51,647 bases of DNA from Candidatus Aminicenantota bacterium (GCA_011049545.1 DRHQ01000047.1:1-51647), one strand, 5' to 3'; positions 25,291-32,945 are shown, numbered from the stretch's first letter. The notes: generated by a model not told the origin, from the sequence alone. Numbers and translations: made by a program.

Positions 25291-26097
25291 ATGCTGAAGG
25301 AAGACCAGATCCCCGAGAAGTATCGTGCGGTCATTGATGAGCAAATCAGTGTCTACAAGCTGAAGCGCTCTATCACGCAAATGAACTTCATACCAGACAC
25401 GCCGAAGATACCAATTGAGAAGCAGACCCATTGGCTGAAGATCCCAGACGTCATCTGTGTGTTTGTCGATATGCTCGGATCCACTCACCTGAGTGCATCT
25501 CTCTATGATTCGTCAACAGCTGGAGCGTATCAGCTCTTTACAGGCACTGCGGTAAGGCTATTCAGCGAGTTTGAATCGCCATATATCGATGTGAGGGGCG
25601 ATGGTGCTTTTGCTCTATTTGATTCAGATCAACCCTATCGTGCACTCGCCGCAGCTGTGACTTTCAAGACCTTCTCTGCGGAGGAGTTTGTTCCTCGAAT
25701 CAATAAGGCAACTGATGTGGAGGTGGGTTGCCACATCGGGATCGACCAGAAGACCGTGCTGGTTCGGAAGGTGGGATTCAAAAGGTACCGCGGAAGATCA
25801 GACCGACAAAACGAGGTCTGGGCAGGCAAACCTGTAAACATGGCGGCAAAACTTGCCGCGCTGACGTCGGACGGGGAGCTGCTTGCCTCTGACAGGTTTT
25901 TCGCCAATATCACGAGCAAGTTGGCGACTCACTCATGTGGGTGTCCTCCTGGAGACAAGGTTGCACTATGGAAGAAGGTCGATGTCTCAGAAAACGTCGC
26001 ACTGGATTTTGACAAAGCATATCGGTTGAGGAGCTACTGGTGTAAGAAGCACGGAGCGCAATACTGCACAGACATTTTGGCGTTAGACGATGAGTAG
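25291..26097 (+). CDS. pycC: Pycsar pyrimidine nucleotide cyclase (PycC)
   Basis: 268 aa class III nucleotidyl cyclase. Metal-binding aspartates lie in VFVDMLGST (D60) and DVRGDGAFALF (D104). The segment RSDRQNEVWAGKPVNMAAKL is the hallmark that separates PycC from ordinary adenylate cyclases. Start: ATG 25291 has CAGGAG 7 bases upstream; ATG 25285 is too close to that site. It makes cCMP or cUMP in characterised homologues; which one cannot be read here. Shares the cassette with pycTM and is relatively GC-rich compared with later cassettes. Confidence 0.88.
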   Translation: MLKEDQIPEKYRAVIDEQISVYKLKRSITQMNFIPDTPKIPIEKQTHWLKIPDVICVFVDMLGSTHLSASLYDSSTAGAYQLFTGTAVRLFSEFESPYIDVRGDGAFALFDSDQPYRALAAAVTFKTFSAEEFVPRINKATDVEVGCHIGIDQKTVLVRKVGFKRYRGRSDRQNEVWAGKPVNMAAKLAALTSDGELLASDRFFANITSKLATHSCGCPPGDKVALWKKVDVSENVALDFDKAYRLRSYWCKKHGAQYCTDILALDDE

Positions 26098-26100
26098 TCC

Positions 26101-26160
26101 AGCTAACATGCCAATGAACCTGACTCGCTACGCTCGCAGGTTAGTGGCAAGACGTTATGT
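26101..26160 (+). other. attC site
   Basis: R'' AGCTAAC (26101-26107), R' GTTATGT (26154-26160). Arms TGCCAATGAACCTGACTCGC and GCGCAGGTTAGTGGCA-type sequence pair well around CGCTACG. It lies 4 bases after the pycC stop. Confidence 0.88.
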
Positions 26161-26199
26161 CCTCTGTAATATTTCTGACAATATGGAGGCACCTCTAGG

Positions 26200-26832
26200 A
26201 TGACCGAAAGAGAAGTGTATATCGCTGGGTGGAATAAGCCTTCTGATTGGTATCGATTCAGGGTAAGACTTCTCAAAGAGCCAAACCAGGGATTATGGCA
26301 GCAAGCGTTTGATGATTATTTTATTAAGAGACTGAATCTTAGGTATTTTAATCCGATAAGAATCCTCCAAGAAAACGGTACATTTGCTGGCGAAGGTTTC
26401 TCGATCATGGCAATACTTTGCACGCTTGTAGAGTTTTTGGAATCCACGGTCAGAGGACTCAAATATAGATTTGTCAAAAACAAGAAGGATCTTGCACAAT
26501 TCGAATACAATATAAGCAGTGAAATTTTTGTTGACTTTCTATCAAAGCGAAAGCCTTTCTCCGAACACTTTGATGGGGATTTGGCGTTTGAGTTTTATAA
26601 AAACGTAAGATGTGGCTTGCTTCATGAAGCACATACTAAAGCCGGTTGGACAATATGGGCTAAATCGCCTGATGGAATTATCGTAGAAAGGGAAAGTAAA
26701 ATCGTTTACAGAGACAATTTCCGAGATGCTTTTGAGGTATATATTTCTGACTATGGTAAGAAGCTTTTGACAGAAAAAGAGTTGCAGGACTCATTCATTC
26801 GCAAATTTGACTTTATATGCGAGGAGACATAA
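26200..26832 (+). CDS. HEPN-like cassette protein
   Basis: 210 aa, no named family recognised. The middle is helical (FSIMAILCTLVEFLESTVRG) and contains NVRCGLLHEAH, an R137-x4-H142 pattern seen in HEPN-type nucleases. N and C termini are Trp/Tyr/Lys rich. ATG 26200 follows GGAGG at about 10 bases. Single gene in its cassette; the stop codon lies in the next attC R'' box. RNase function is inference. Confidence 0.65.
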   Translation: MTEREVYIAGWNKPSDWYRFRVRLLKEPNQGLWQQAFDDYFIKRLNLRYFNPIRILQENGTFAGEGFSIMAILCTLVEFLESTVRGLKYRFVKNKKDLAQFEYNISSEIFVDFLSKRKPFSEHFDGDLAFEFYKNVRCGLLHEAHTKAGWTIWAKSPDGIIVERESKIVYRDNFRDAFEVYISDYGKKLLTEKELQDSFIRKFDFICEET

Positions 26833-26889
26833 CAAATCGGTCCACCGGATCGCCCGAAAAGCGGGCTCCCGGTGACCTTTACGTTATGC
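26827..26889 (+). other. attC site
   Basis: R'' ACATAAC (26827-26833), R' GTTATGC (26883-26889). Arms GGTCCACCGGATCGCCCG and CGGGCTCCCGGTGACC form a strong stem around AAAAG. It provides the TAA stop of the preceding gene. Confidence 0.9.
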
Positions 26890-26908
26890 CTTCAGGAGAT
26901 AACCTGAC

Positions 26909-27595
26909 GTGGCAATCATAGATGCACTTAAGGCATTCATTGATCTCAAGACAATGCCTCTGGCTTGCTATCTTGCCATTGGTTTTCTGCTAAGCCAGTT
27001 CTCGAACATCCATTTGTACACCTCCAGCGGTGCCACGACACTGATGACTTGGTACAAGATGGCCGGGTTGACCACTCGTGAACCTCGTATTTTACTGATA
27101 TCCCAGTTATGCGTGATTATGGCTGTTGTCGTCTTCTTGAGCTTCCAACTATTCAGCCACTATGCCAAAGAGTGGACGAGTCTTGAGGTTCTTCATCGGA
27201 GTGCTATCCTCTTCGGTTGCCTGATTCTGATCTCTCAGGCACTCTTCTCAAGCGTCATGCGAATCTCATATGAGACTCTGTTCTGCCTTGTCGCCATCTC
27301 AGCCATGGTTCTCGCTCAGGCATTTCTGCGCTCCCCACATACAGGCATCATCCTGGCATCCCCTGAGTACAAGGAGCTCTTGGATCTTCTGAAGTTCATC
27401 ATCCCGCTTTGTCTTGGCATTCCAATTCTGATGGGTGGAGCAGGATTCATCACGTCCTTTTACCAGTCTGAGCAGGGCATGATTCGACTTCAGCTGTATC
27501 GCCACATTCTGATGGCCATCTACTTCGAACTTGGGGCTACGCTTTTTCTCATTTACCCCATTCTACGGCGAATCCTGCTTGTCCGCGGACGATGA
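26909..27595 (+). CDS. Polytopic membrane protein (cassette)
   Basis: 228 aa with about six hydrophobic segments (near 15-33, 63-83, 97-115, 120-140, 163-185 and 200-220), unrecognised. Starts at GTG 26909 with CAGGAG 10 bases upstream. Single gene in its cassette. No catalytic motif is visible. By position among defence cassettes it could be a membrane effector, but an ordinary transporter-like role is equally possible. Confidence 0.65.
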   Translation: MAIIDALKAFIDLKTMPLACYLAIGFLLSQFSNIHLYTSSGATTLMTWYKMAGLTTREPRILLISQLCVIMAVVVFLSFQLFSHYAKEWTSLEVLHRSAILFGCLILISQALFSSVMRISYETLFCLVAISAMVLAQAFLRSPHTGIILASPEYKELLDLLKFIIPLCLGIPILMGGAGFITSFYQSEQGMIRLQLYRHILMAIYFELGATLFLIYPILRRILLVRGR

Positions 27596-27607
27596 GTACT
27601 CCCGAGT

Positions 27608-27703
27608 GCATAACAAGTGCATGCACCTGACGCCGGCAACGTTTGGTCAGCATGAAGCAATCGTCACCAGTTGCCGCCGCAGGTGACGCGCAGGACGTTA
27701 TGT
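27608..27703 (+). other. attC site
   Basis: R'' GCATAAC (27608-27614), R' GTTATGT (27697-27703). Arms GTGCATGCACCTGACGCCGG and CCGCAGGTGACGCGCAGG pair around a longer loop; 96 bp in all. Confidence 0.87.
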
Positions 27704-27720
27704 GTAAAAGGAAAGGCTAT

Positions 27721-28788
27721 ATGCAAATAAATAATAAAAAAAATACTGTTTTCATATTAGGGGCAGGTTTTTCAAAATGCGCTGATCTGCCTGTTCAAGC
27801 TGAATTTTCTTCACTTTTAACTTCAAGTGAATTTGATACTGAAATTGATAAGGTTATTACAAGAGCAATTAAAGAATTTTTAGAAGATGTGTTTGGATGG
27901 AAAGATACAAGAGAAATCCCATCATTAGAGGATATCTTTACTTTTATTGACTTGTCAGCAGGTAGTGGGCATCATTTGGGAATTAAATACACTCCCAAGT
28001 TATTGAGAGCATTAAGACGAATGCTTATTTACAGAACTTTTCAAATTATAGACCATCGTTTTAAACGTTCCGAAGATATAGAAAAGCTTCTCAAGTATTA
28101 TGCGAAGGATATTTGCTCATTCATAGTAATGAATTGGGATATTGTATTAGAAAAACATTTACAGACAACTGACTACAAAAAGATTAACTACATAACTCCA
28201 TCATATGATTGGAATAATTATAAAAGAGGGGACTCTGAAGAAGGAACAAAGATTTGTAAAATGCACGGTTCAAGTAATTGGGTTTATTGTGAAAACTGCA
28301 AAACACTTTTTTATCTTCTTGACGAAAATTTATCTCTTCATAAAAAAGTTGGACTTGTGAAATCTGATTTTAGATTGTTTGATGAAAAGTTTACAGATAA
28401 ACATTTTGATGAATCGCTTGGAATTACCCCTAGTGAAAAAGAATGTAAGATATGTAACAATGCTGTTGCTTCGCATATAGCGACATTTAGTTACAGGAAA
28501 TCTTTTAGAACCGCAGCCTATCCAGCGATTTGGTCTGAGGCAGAAAATATCTTAGCAAATTCTACAAAATGGATTTTCATTGGCTATTCTTTACCAGAGG
28601 CTGATTTTGAACTCAAACACCTAATCAAAAATGCTGAACTAAGATTCAAACATAAAAGAATAGAACATGATATTGATGTCGTAATTTATAACGATAATAG
28701 CACAGAGAAAATATTTGAAAAATTCTTTGGTAGAGAGAATGTTAATATAATTCAAGGTGGTCTATCTGACTATGTATCAAATTTATAA
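27721..28788 (+). CDS. SIR2-like domain protein (cassette)
   Basis: 355 aa from ATG 27721 (AAGGAAAGG upstream; the longer frame from 27643 runs through attC). SIR2_2-type features: nucleotide-binding GAGFSKCADLP at 14-24, VMNWDIVLEK, the KMHGSSNWVYC segment with nearby cysteine pairs (CENC, CKIC) resembling a zinc knuckle, and FIGYSLPEADFELKHL near the end. Related SIR2 proteins deplete NAD+ in antiphage systems. Here it stands alone, with no Argonaute, HerA or DSR partner. Deacetylase activity is unlikely. Confidence 0.85.
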   Translation: MQINNKKNTVFILGAGFSKCADLPVQAEFSSLLTSSEFDTEIDKVITRAIKEFLEDVFGWKDTREIPSLEDIFTFIDLSAGSGHHLGIKYTPKLLRALRRMLIYRTFQIIDHRFKRSEDIEKLLKYYAKDICSFIVMNWDIVLEKHLQTTDYKKINYITPSYDWNNYKRGDSEEGTKICKMHGSSNWVYCENCKTLFYLLDENLSLHKKVGLVKSDFRLFDEKFTDKHFDESLGITPSEKECKICNNAVASHIATFSYRKSFRTAAYPAIWSEAENILANSTKWIFIGYSLPEADFELKHLIKNAELRFKHKRIEHDIDVVIYNDNSTEKIFEKFFGRENVNIIQGGLSDYVSNL

Positions 28789-28857
28789 CAAGAACTTTTA
28801 AAAATGCAACTCCCAGGGAATGCCTTATTTAGGGTATTTGCGAGCTGCTTTAAGGGA

Positions 28858-28879
28858 CTGGGAGGAGAAATCCTCCCAG
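28858..28879. other. Strong hairpin between SIR2 gene and attC
   Basis: CTGGGAGGA, loop GAAA, TCCTCCCAG: a 9-bp perfect stem with a GNRA tetraloop. Flanking CCCAGG (28812-28817) can pair with CCTGGG (about 28885), so a nested fold is possible. No T-run follows, so it is not a standard terminator. It lies in about 105 bases that begin with TTATAAC AAG (an R''-like box with no partner R'), so an attC may have been disrupted by its arrival. Confidence 0.6.
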
Positions 28880-28903
28880 CACCCGACCTGGGTAAAAGGA
28901 CAC

Positions 28904-28974
28904 ACATAACAAATCGTTTCACCTGACATTTTTCCGCTACGCTCCAAAATGCAAGTAAACTCAGTTCGTTCTAT
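28904..28974 (+). other. attC site
   Basis: R'' ACATAAC (28904-28910), R' GTTCTAT (28968-28974, degenerate). Arms GTTTCACCTGACATTTT and AAAATGCAAGTAAAC are complementary around CCGCTACGC. Confidence 0.8.
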
Positions 28975-28985
28975 GAGAAAATAAA

Positions 28986-29483
28986 ATGGATAAATTATAT
29001 TTTACAGGAACGGTAATATCTGGTTGCGGACAATATTCAGAACTTGAATTTCCGGATAAAACAAAAATTGAAGGGGCTTCTGGAGATTGGCCTCAAAGTT
29101 TATTGAGGGGATCGTTGAATATCCGTATCAATGAAGATGGTTATCCTGAAGAATTTTCTCGGTTAGGATACCAAAATAATATCAAAATGCTTGATAAGAT
29201 AGGATTTCAACCTGAATTTATCATTCCAGGACAATTAATAAAAAATAACAAGCTTTTACCAACCCCAGAATATCCTAATCGTGGAAGCTTACAAGTATGG
29301 AGAGCCGTTCTCACAAATAAACATTCAGAAGAGTATATTCACTGTTGGGTCGTTAGGCGTTTTGGTTCAGGACTATTTCGAGATATTGAGCTTGTTTCAG
29401 ATACTTGTTTGCGAAAAAAGCTTAAGCTTGAGAACGGAAATAATGTTGTAGTATGTATGTCTGGGCAATGGGAAAAACGATAA
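28986..29483 (+). CDS. Uncharacterised protein paired with an alarmone synthetase
   Basis: 165 aa. Not firmly recognised. It begins YFTGTVISGCGQYSELEF, continues LLRGSLNIRIN and ends with CWVVRRFGSG, IELVSDTCLRKKLKLENG and VVVCMSG. The order (GTV-SG-G, GSLNI-, LR-KL-L-NG--V) recalls the small beta-barrel of archaeal CTP-dependent riboflavin kinase, but the match is by eye and the activity is not claimed. It shares one cassette with the RelA/SpoT-domain gene 53 bases downstream and has no attC of its own. Confidence 0.6.
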   Translation: MDKLYFTGTVISGCGQYSELEFPDKTKIEGASGDWPQSLLRGSLNIRINEDGYPEEFSRLGYQNNIKMLDKIGFQPEFIIPGQLIKNNKLLPTPEYPNRGSLQVWRAVLTNKHSEEYIHCWVVRRFGSGLFRDIELVSDTCLRKKLKLENGNNVVVCMSGQWEKR

Positions 29484-29536
29484 ATGGGGTCATTTTTTAG
29501 CACTGGTTTTTATATTTTTATTGAGGAAGTAATTGC

Positions 29537-30511
29537 ATGTCAATAGAAAAAACGATTGAAACATATAAAACTCAAATGCATTTGTATAAAAAGCTATCTG
29601 AAGAAGTCAAATATGTTATTGATCAAAAAATAAGCGATAAAAATATTAAAATAGACAACTTATTTTGCCGAGAAAAAAGTATAGAAAGCCTCACTAAAAA
29701 AATAAAAAGAAAGTCATACAAAAATCCGCTTGATGAAATTACAGACCTTGCAGGCGTAAGGGTTGTTTCTTACTATGAACCAGACATACAAAATATAAAA
29801 GAAATAATTAAAAAGAATTTTAATGTCCATGAACATGTTGATAAAACTAAGGCTCTTGGTGTTGACAAAATGGGATACCATGGCTCTCATTTTGTTGTAT
29901 CCCTAGGCGATCGTTATTCTGGAACACGATATGACGGAATAATAAATCTAAGATGTGAAATCCAAGTCAGGACGGTATTACAAGATGCTTGGGCATTGAT
30001 AAGTCATCATTTAGTTTATAAAGAAGAATCCTCAATCCCAGACAGAATGAAACGTGATTTAAATAATGTTGCTTCTTTGCTTGAAATTTCTCAGGGAACT
30101 TTTGATTCGATGCGAGAAAAAAGGGAATGTTATATTTCTGAAATTCATGAAAAAGAAAAGGCTCCCGCTAATTTCTTATCGCAGCCAGTTGATTACGATA
30201 CACTTTATGCTTATACAAAATGGAAATACAAAGATTTACCCGTTTCTGACAATTGGCACATTCGTCTTCTTTCTGACTTGAATTTACAAAAATATCCAAC
30301 TCTGGAAGCAATAGATAATATTGTGGAACGCACAAAAGAAGCGGTTAACGCATATCAAAAAGAAAATTCTACCTGGTTTCGTGATGGAACGGCTTATATA
30401 ACTAAATCACTAGGATTTGGAGATGAGGAATTCCGCAACAAGCATGGTTTTGGACAAAAAACACGAGATGCTTTCTTAAAATATAAACATTTAGTAAAAA
30501 ATACCACATAA
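29537..30511 (+). CDS. RelA/SpoT-domain nucleotide pyrophosphokinase (cassette)
   Basis: 324 aa. The RelA_SpoT synthetase fold is complete: ITDLAGVRVV (D70), GYHGSHFVV (Y114) and LRCEIQVRTVLQDAWALI (E141), then helical ISHHLVYK. There is no HD hydrolase or TGS/ACT domain. A C-terminal extension (about 190-324) is unassigned. RBS GAGGAAG upstream of ATG 29537. Could make (p)ppGpp, or modify other nucleotides or tRNA as toxic small alarmone synthetases do. The upstream 165-aa partner makes a toxin-antitoxin arrangement possible. Confidence 0.85.
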   Translation: MSIEKTIETYKTQMHLYKKLSEEVKYVIDQKISDKNIKIDNLFCREKSIESLTKKIKRKSYKNPLDEITDLAGVRVVSYYEPDIQNIKEIIKKNFNVHEHVDKTKALGVDKMGYHGSHFVVSLGDRYSGTRYDGIINLRCEIQVRTVLQDAWALISHHLVYKEESSIPDRMKRDLNNVASLLEISQGTFDSMREKRECYISEIHEKEKAPANFLSQPVDYDTLYAYTKWKYKDLPVSDNWHIRLLSDLNLQKYPTLEAIDNIVERTKEAVNAYQKENSTWFRDGTAYITKSLGFGDEEFRNKHGFGQKTRDAFLKYKHLVKNTT

Positions 30512-30564
30512 CAAGTCGCTTCAGCGGACAGTAAAACCATTGCTGCTAAGCTCAAACGTTATTA
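30506..30564 (+). other. attC site (right arm, outermost)
   Basis: R'' ACATAAC (30506-30512), R' GTTATTA (30558-30564). Arms CGCTTCAGCGGACAG and CTGCTAAGCTC are imperfectly complementary. The stop of the alarmone synthetase gene is the TAA in R''. No further attC follows, so the right arm ends here. 30565-30702 shows no gene. Confidence 0.75.
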
Positions 30565-30712
30565 GTAATTTCAGTTTGCCTCTTTCTATCTTTGAGTATC
30601 AGTTGTCAGCCCAAAGTTCAGGAGATGACGGATGTAGAACGTATTGAAATTGAGGAAATTAAAAAACAGCTTTTTTTGGAATGTGAATAGAGTTGAAATA
30701 AAGGTTCGAATT

Positions 30713-30727
30713 GGTTGCACTGGCGGA
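30713..30727 (+). other. Candidate island-end direct repeat (right), overlapping tRNA-Ser 3' end
   Basis: GGTTGCACTGGCGGA matches 15750-15764 in 14 of 15 bases, same orientation. The last seven bases are the tRNA 3' terminus read on the other strand, the usual target of tRNA-directed integration. See left copy for caveats. Confidence 0.35.
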
Positions 30728-30812
30728 GAGGGTGGGATTCGAACCCACGATCCCGATTACTCAGGATAGCGGTTTTCGAGACCGCCGCCTTCAACCACTC
30801 GGCCACCTCTCC
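30721..30812 (-). tRNA. tRNA-Ser (anticodon CGA)
   Basis: The minus strand gives GGAGAGG...CCTCTCC acceptor with G and encoded CCA, anticodon stem GCGGT/ACCGC around CTCGAAA (anticodon CGA), a long variable arm (TATCCTGAGTAATCGGGATC) and T-arm GGGTTCGAATCCC. It marks the right border of the accessory island; tadA follows upstream on the same strand. Confidence 0.95.
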
Positions 30813-30868
30813 TTTTTATCTATTTATTATTATTAGTGCTATGGACATGTTTAATTACCTAAGGCGGA

Positions 30869-31327
30869 TTACTTCTTCGATCTTCTTTTTTTCAGAAAAA
30901 AATCCTTCAGAATCTTGCCGCATTCATCAGCTAAAACACCACCCTTGATTACAATCCGATGATTCGTTTTCTCGAAAGGGAACTCCATCACGGACTCAAC
31001 CGCTCCGGCTTTTGGGTCGTAAGCACCAAAAACCAGCCTTTTAACTCTGACGTGAACCAAAGCGGACAAACACATAGCACACGGCTCCAGGGTAACAAAG
31101 AGTTCACAATCAGGGAGCCTATAGTTTTTCTTCTTCAAACAGGCCTTTCTAATAGCGGTTATTTCAGCATGGGCAGTTGGATCATTCCTTAAAATAGGCT
31201 CATTATGGCCGCGACCTAAGATTTTATTTCTTGAAACCACAACTGCTCCTACAGGTACTTCTTTTTTTTCTAGTGATTTTTCAGCTTCGGCAAGAGCTTT
31301 GCCCATAAAGAATTCATCATCTATCAT
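30869..31327 (-). CDS. tadA: tRNA-specific adenosine deaminase TadA
   Basis: 152 aa zinc deaminase that converts A34 to inosine in tRNA-Arg(ACG). Zinc and catalytic residues: H53 and E55 in HAE, C83 and C86 in PCAMC. The segments EVPVGAVVV, RNDPTAHAEI and VFGAYDPKAGAV are typical of TadA rather than a free-base deaminase. Transcribed toward tRNA-Ser(CGA). Confidence 0.92.
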   Translation of the reverse strand: MIDDEFFMGKALAEAEKSLEKKEVPVGAVVVSRNKILGRGHNEPILRNDPTAHAEITAIRKACLKKKNYRLPDCELFVTLEPCAMCLSALVHVRVKRLVFGAYDPKAGAVESVMEFPFEKTNHRIVIKGGVLADECGKILKDFFLKKRRSKK

Positions 31328-31396
31328 TTAAAAGCGAACCTTCGAGGCTAGATTTTACCTCTGTTTACCCAAATTTACAAACTGAATTCTTAGCTT

Positions 31397-31716
31397 GCAG
31401 GGGCTTGATGAATCAAATCCCTACATTAGATATAAATCATTTAATATATTTTAAAAGGTGGACTTGATAAATCAAGCCCCTACAGAAAAGGAATCAAAAT
31501 CCTACAGAGCAATCAAACATTTATATAACACCGCGGTGGACTTGATGAATTAAAGCCCTACATTAGATATAAATCATTTAATATATTTCAAAAGGTGGGC
31601 TTGATCAATCAAGCCCCTACAAGAAATGTGGGTTTGATAAATCATATCCTTACATTATAATGAAAATTCCTTTTATATAAGTAAAAATGTGGGTTTGATG
31701 AATCAAATCCCTACAA
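31397..31716. repeat. Array of six intergenic palindromic repeats
   Basis: Copies at about 31397-31425, 31456-31484, 31535-31562, 31593-31621, 31626-31654 and 31688-31715 of the unit (G/A)TGGGCTTGATAAATCAAGCCCCTACA with TTTGAT/ATCAAA variants. The spacer TTAGATATAAATCATTTAATA is also duplicated (about 31426 and 31563), showing that unit plus spacer was copied once. No gene is present from 31328 to 31742. Confidence 0.88.
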
Positions 31717-31742
31717 GAAAAAAATAGAAGGAGGGAGAAAGA

Positions 31743-32945
31743 ATGGAAAATCTCGAATGCATTTTTTGTCAGAGAGAATATCCTCTGGATATCTTCAATC
31801 CTTTCTGTCCTGAATGTCACGAACCATTGCTCTGTCCTTCCCCTAAGAAAAAAAGAAAGTTCTCGTTGGAAAAAACCTCTTCGCTTGAAAAATATCTAGA
31901 TTTTCTTCCTTTATCAAAAATTAATCCGAACCTCAGTTTGGGAGAAGGAGATACACCTCTTCTCAAGCTCAACAGGTTTATGGAAAATTTCAACCTTCCT
32001 CCAGTCTTCATAAAAAATGAAACGGTCAATCCCATCGCCTGTTTTAAAGATAGAGGAACAGCAGTTGCCGTTCAAAAAGCTGTCTCCCTGGGAATTAAAA
32101 GAATAGGCACGGTTTCAACCGGAAACATGGCCTCTTCTACCGCAGCCTATGGAGCGAAGGCTGGGCTTGAAACCTTTGTTCTTCTCAAAGAAGATATCTC
32201 TCCTGATAAACTGCTCGCGATAAGCATGTACAATCCTGTCCTGGTCAAAGTCGAAGGAGATTATGGGGAGCTTTTCTACGAGAGTTTCTCCCTCGGCAGA
32301 AAACACAACATCTACTTTATGAATTCAGTGGATCCTTTCCGGATTGAAGGCTATAAGGTCACAGGTTTCGAGATTTTCCTTCAATTAGGAAATCGAATTC
32401 CCCGGTATATATTTGCCCCTATGAGTTCAGGCGGACATTTAATCGGACTTATGAGAGCTTTTCTGGATCTGAAAAAAGAAGGCTTTATTCAATATCTTCC
32501 TACCTTTGTAGGAGTTCAAGCTCATGGGTGCTCTCCCCTAGCCCAGGCTTATGCTTCAGGGAAATCGAAAGTTAAAAGAATAAAAATAGCTAAGACTATT
32601 GCTCAGTCCATATCCAACCCTGATCCTCCAGGAGGAAACATATTGCTTAAATTGATCCAGGAAAACAATGGAAGAATACTCGATGTCTCTGATAAAGAAA
32701 TTTTAGAAGCCCAAAAAATGCTGGCAGAACTTGAGGGAATCTTCTGTGAGCCGGCCTCATCCACTGTTTTGGCCGGGCTGCTGAAGCTTTCTGGAAAATT
32801 GAAGCTCCGAGCAGACGATCTAATAGTATTGGTCATCACAGGCAGCGGGTTGAAAGCTATGAATGTTCTGGAGCCATCCAGAATTAATGTCCGCGAGGCC
32901 ACCATTTCAAGTCTTGAGAGAACAATAAGTTCTATCCTTGAGTAA
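31743..32945 (+). CDS. thrC: Threonine synthase
   Basis: 400 aa PLP enzyme converting O-phosphohomoserine to threonine. An N-terminal zinc ribbon (C6, C9, C22, C25) precedes the fold-type II domain; the Schiff-base lysine is K102 in ACFKDRGTA, with STGNMASSTAAYGA downstream and MSSGGHLIGL as the phosphate loop. ATG follows GGAGGGAG. Homoserine dehydrogenase for the same pathway is at 10530. Some cysteate or related synthases share this fold, but the ribbon and motif order favour ThrC. Confidence 0.85.
   Translation: MENLECIFCQREYPLDIFNPFCPECHEPLLCPSPKKKRKFSLEKTSSLEKYLDFLPLSKINPNLSLGEGDTPLLKLNRFMENFNLPPVFIKNETVNPIACFKDRGTAVAVQKAVSLGIKRIGTVSTGNMASSTAAYGAKAGLETFVLLKEDISPDKLLAISMYNPVLVKVEGDYGELFYESFSLGRKHNIYFMNSVDPFRIEGYKVTGFEIFLQLGNRIPRYIFAPMSSGGHLIGLMRAFLDLKKEGFIQYLPTFVGVQAHGCSPLAQAYASGKSKVKRIKIAKTIAQSISNPDPPGGNILLKLIQENNGRILDVSDKEILEAQKMLAELEGIFCEPASSTVLAGLLKLSGKLKLRADDLIVLVITGSGLKAMNVLEPSRINVREATISSLERTISSILE

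Noticed and set aside
28858-28879. Rho-independent terminator after the SIR2 gene.
   Set aside because: The stem is strong but no T-run follows.
30624-30689. 21-codon ORF (MTDVERIEIEEIKK...) beside tRNA-Ser.
   Set aside because: Too short, the GGAG overlaps the ATG, and no family or context supports it; it may be a fragment.
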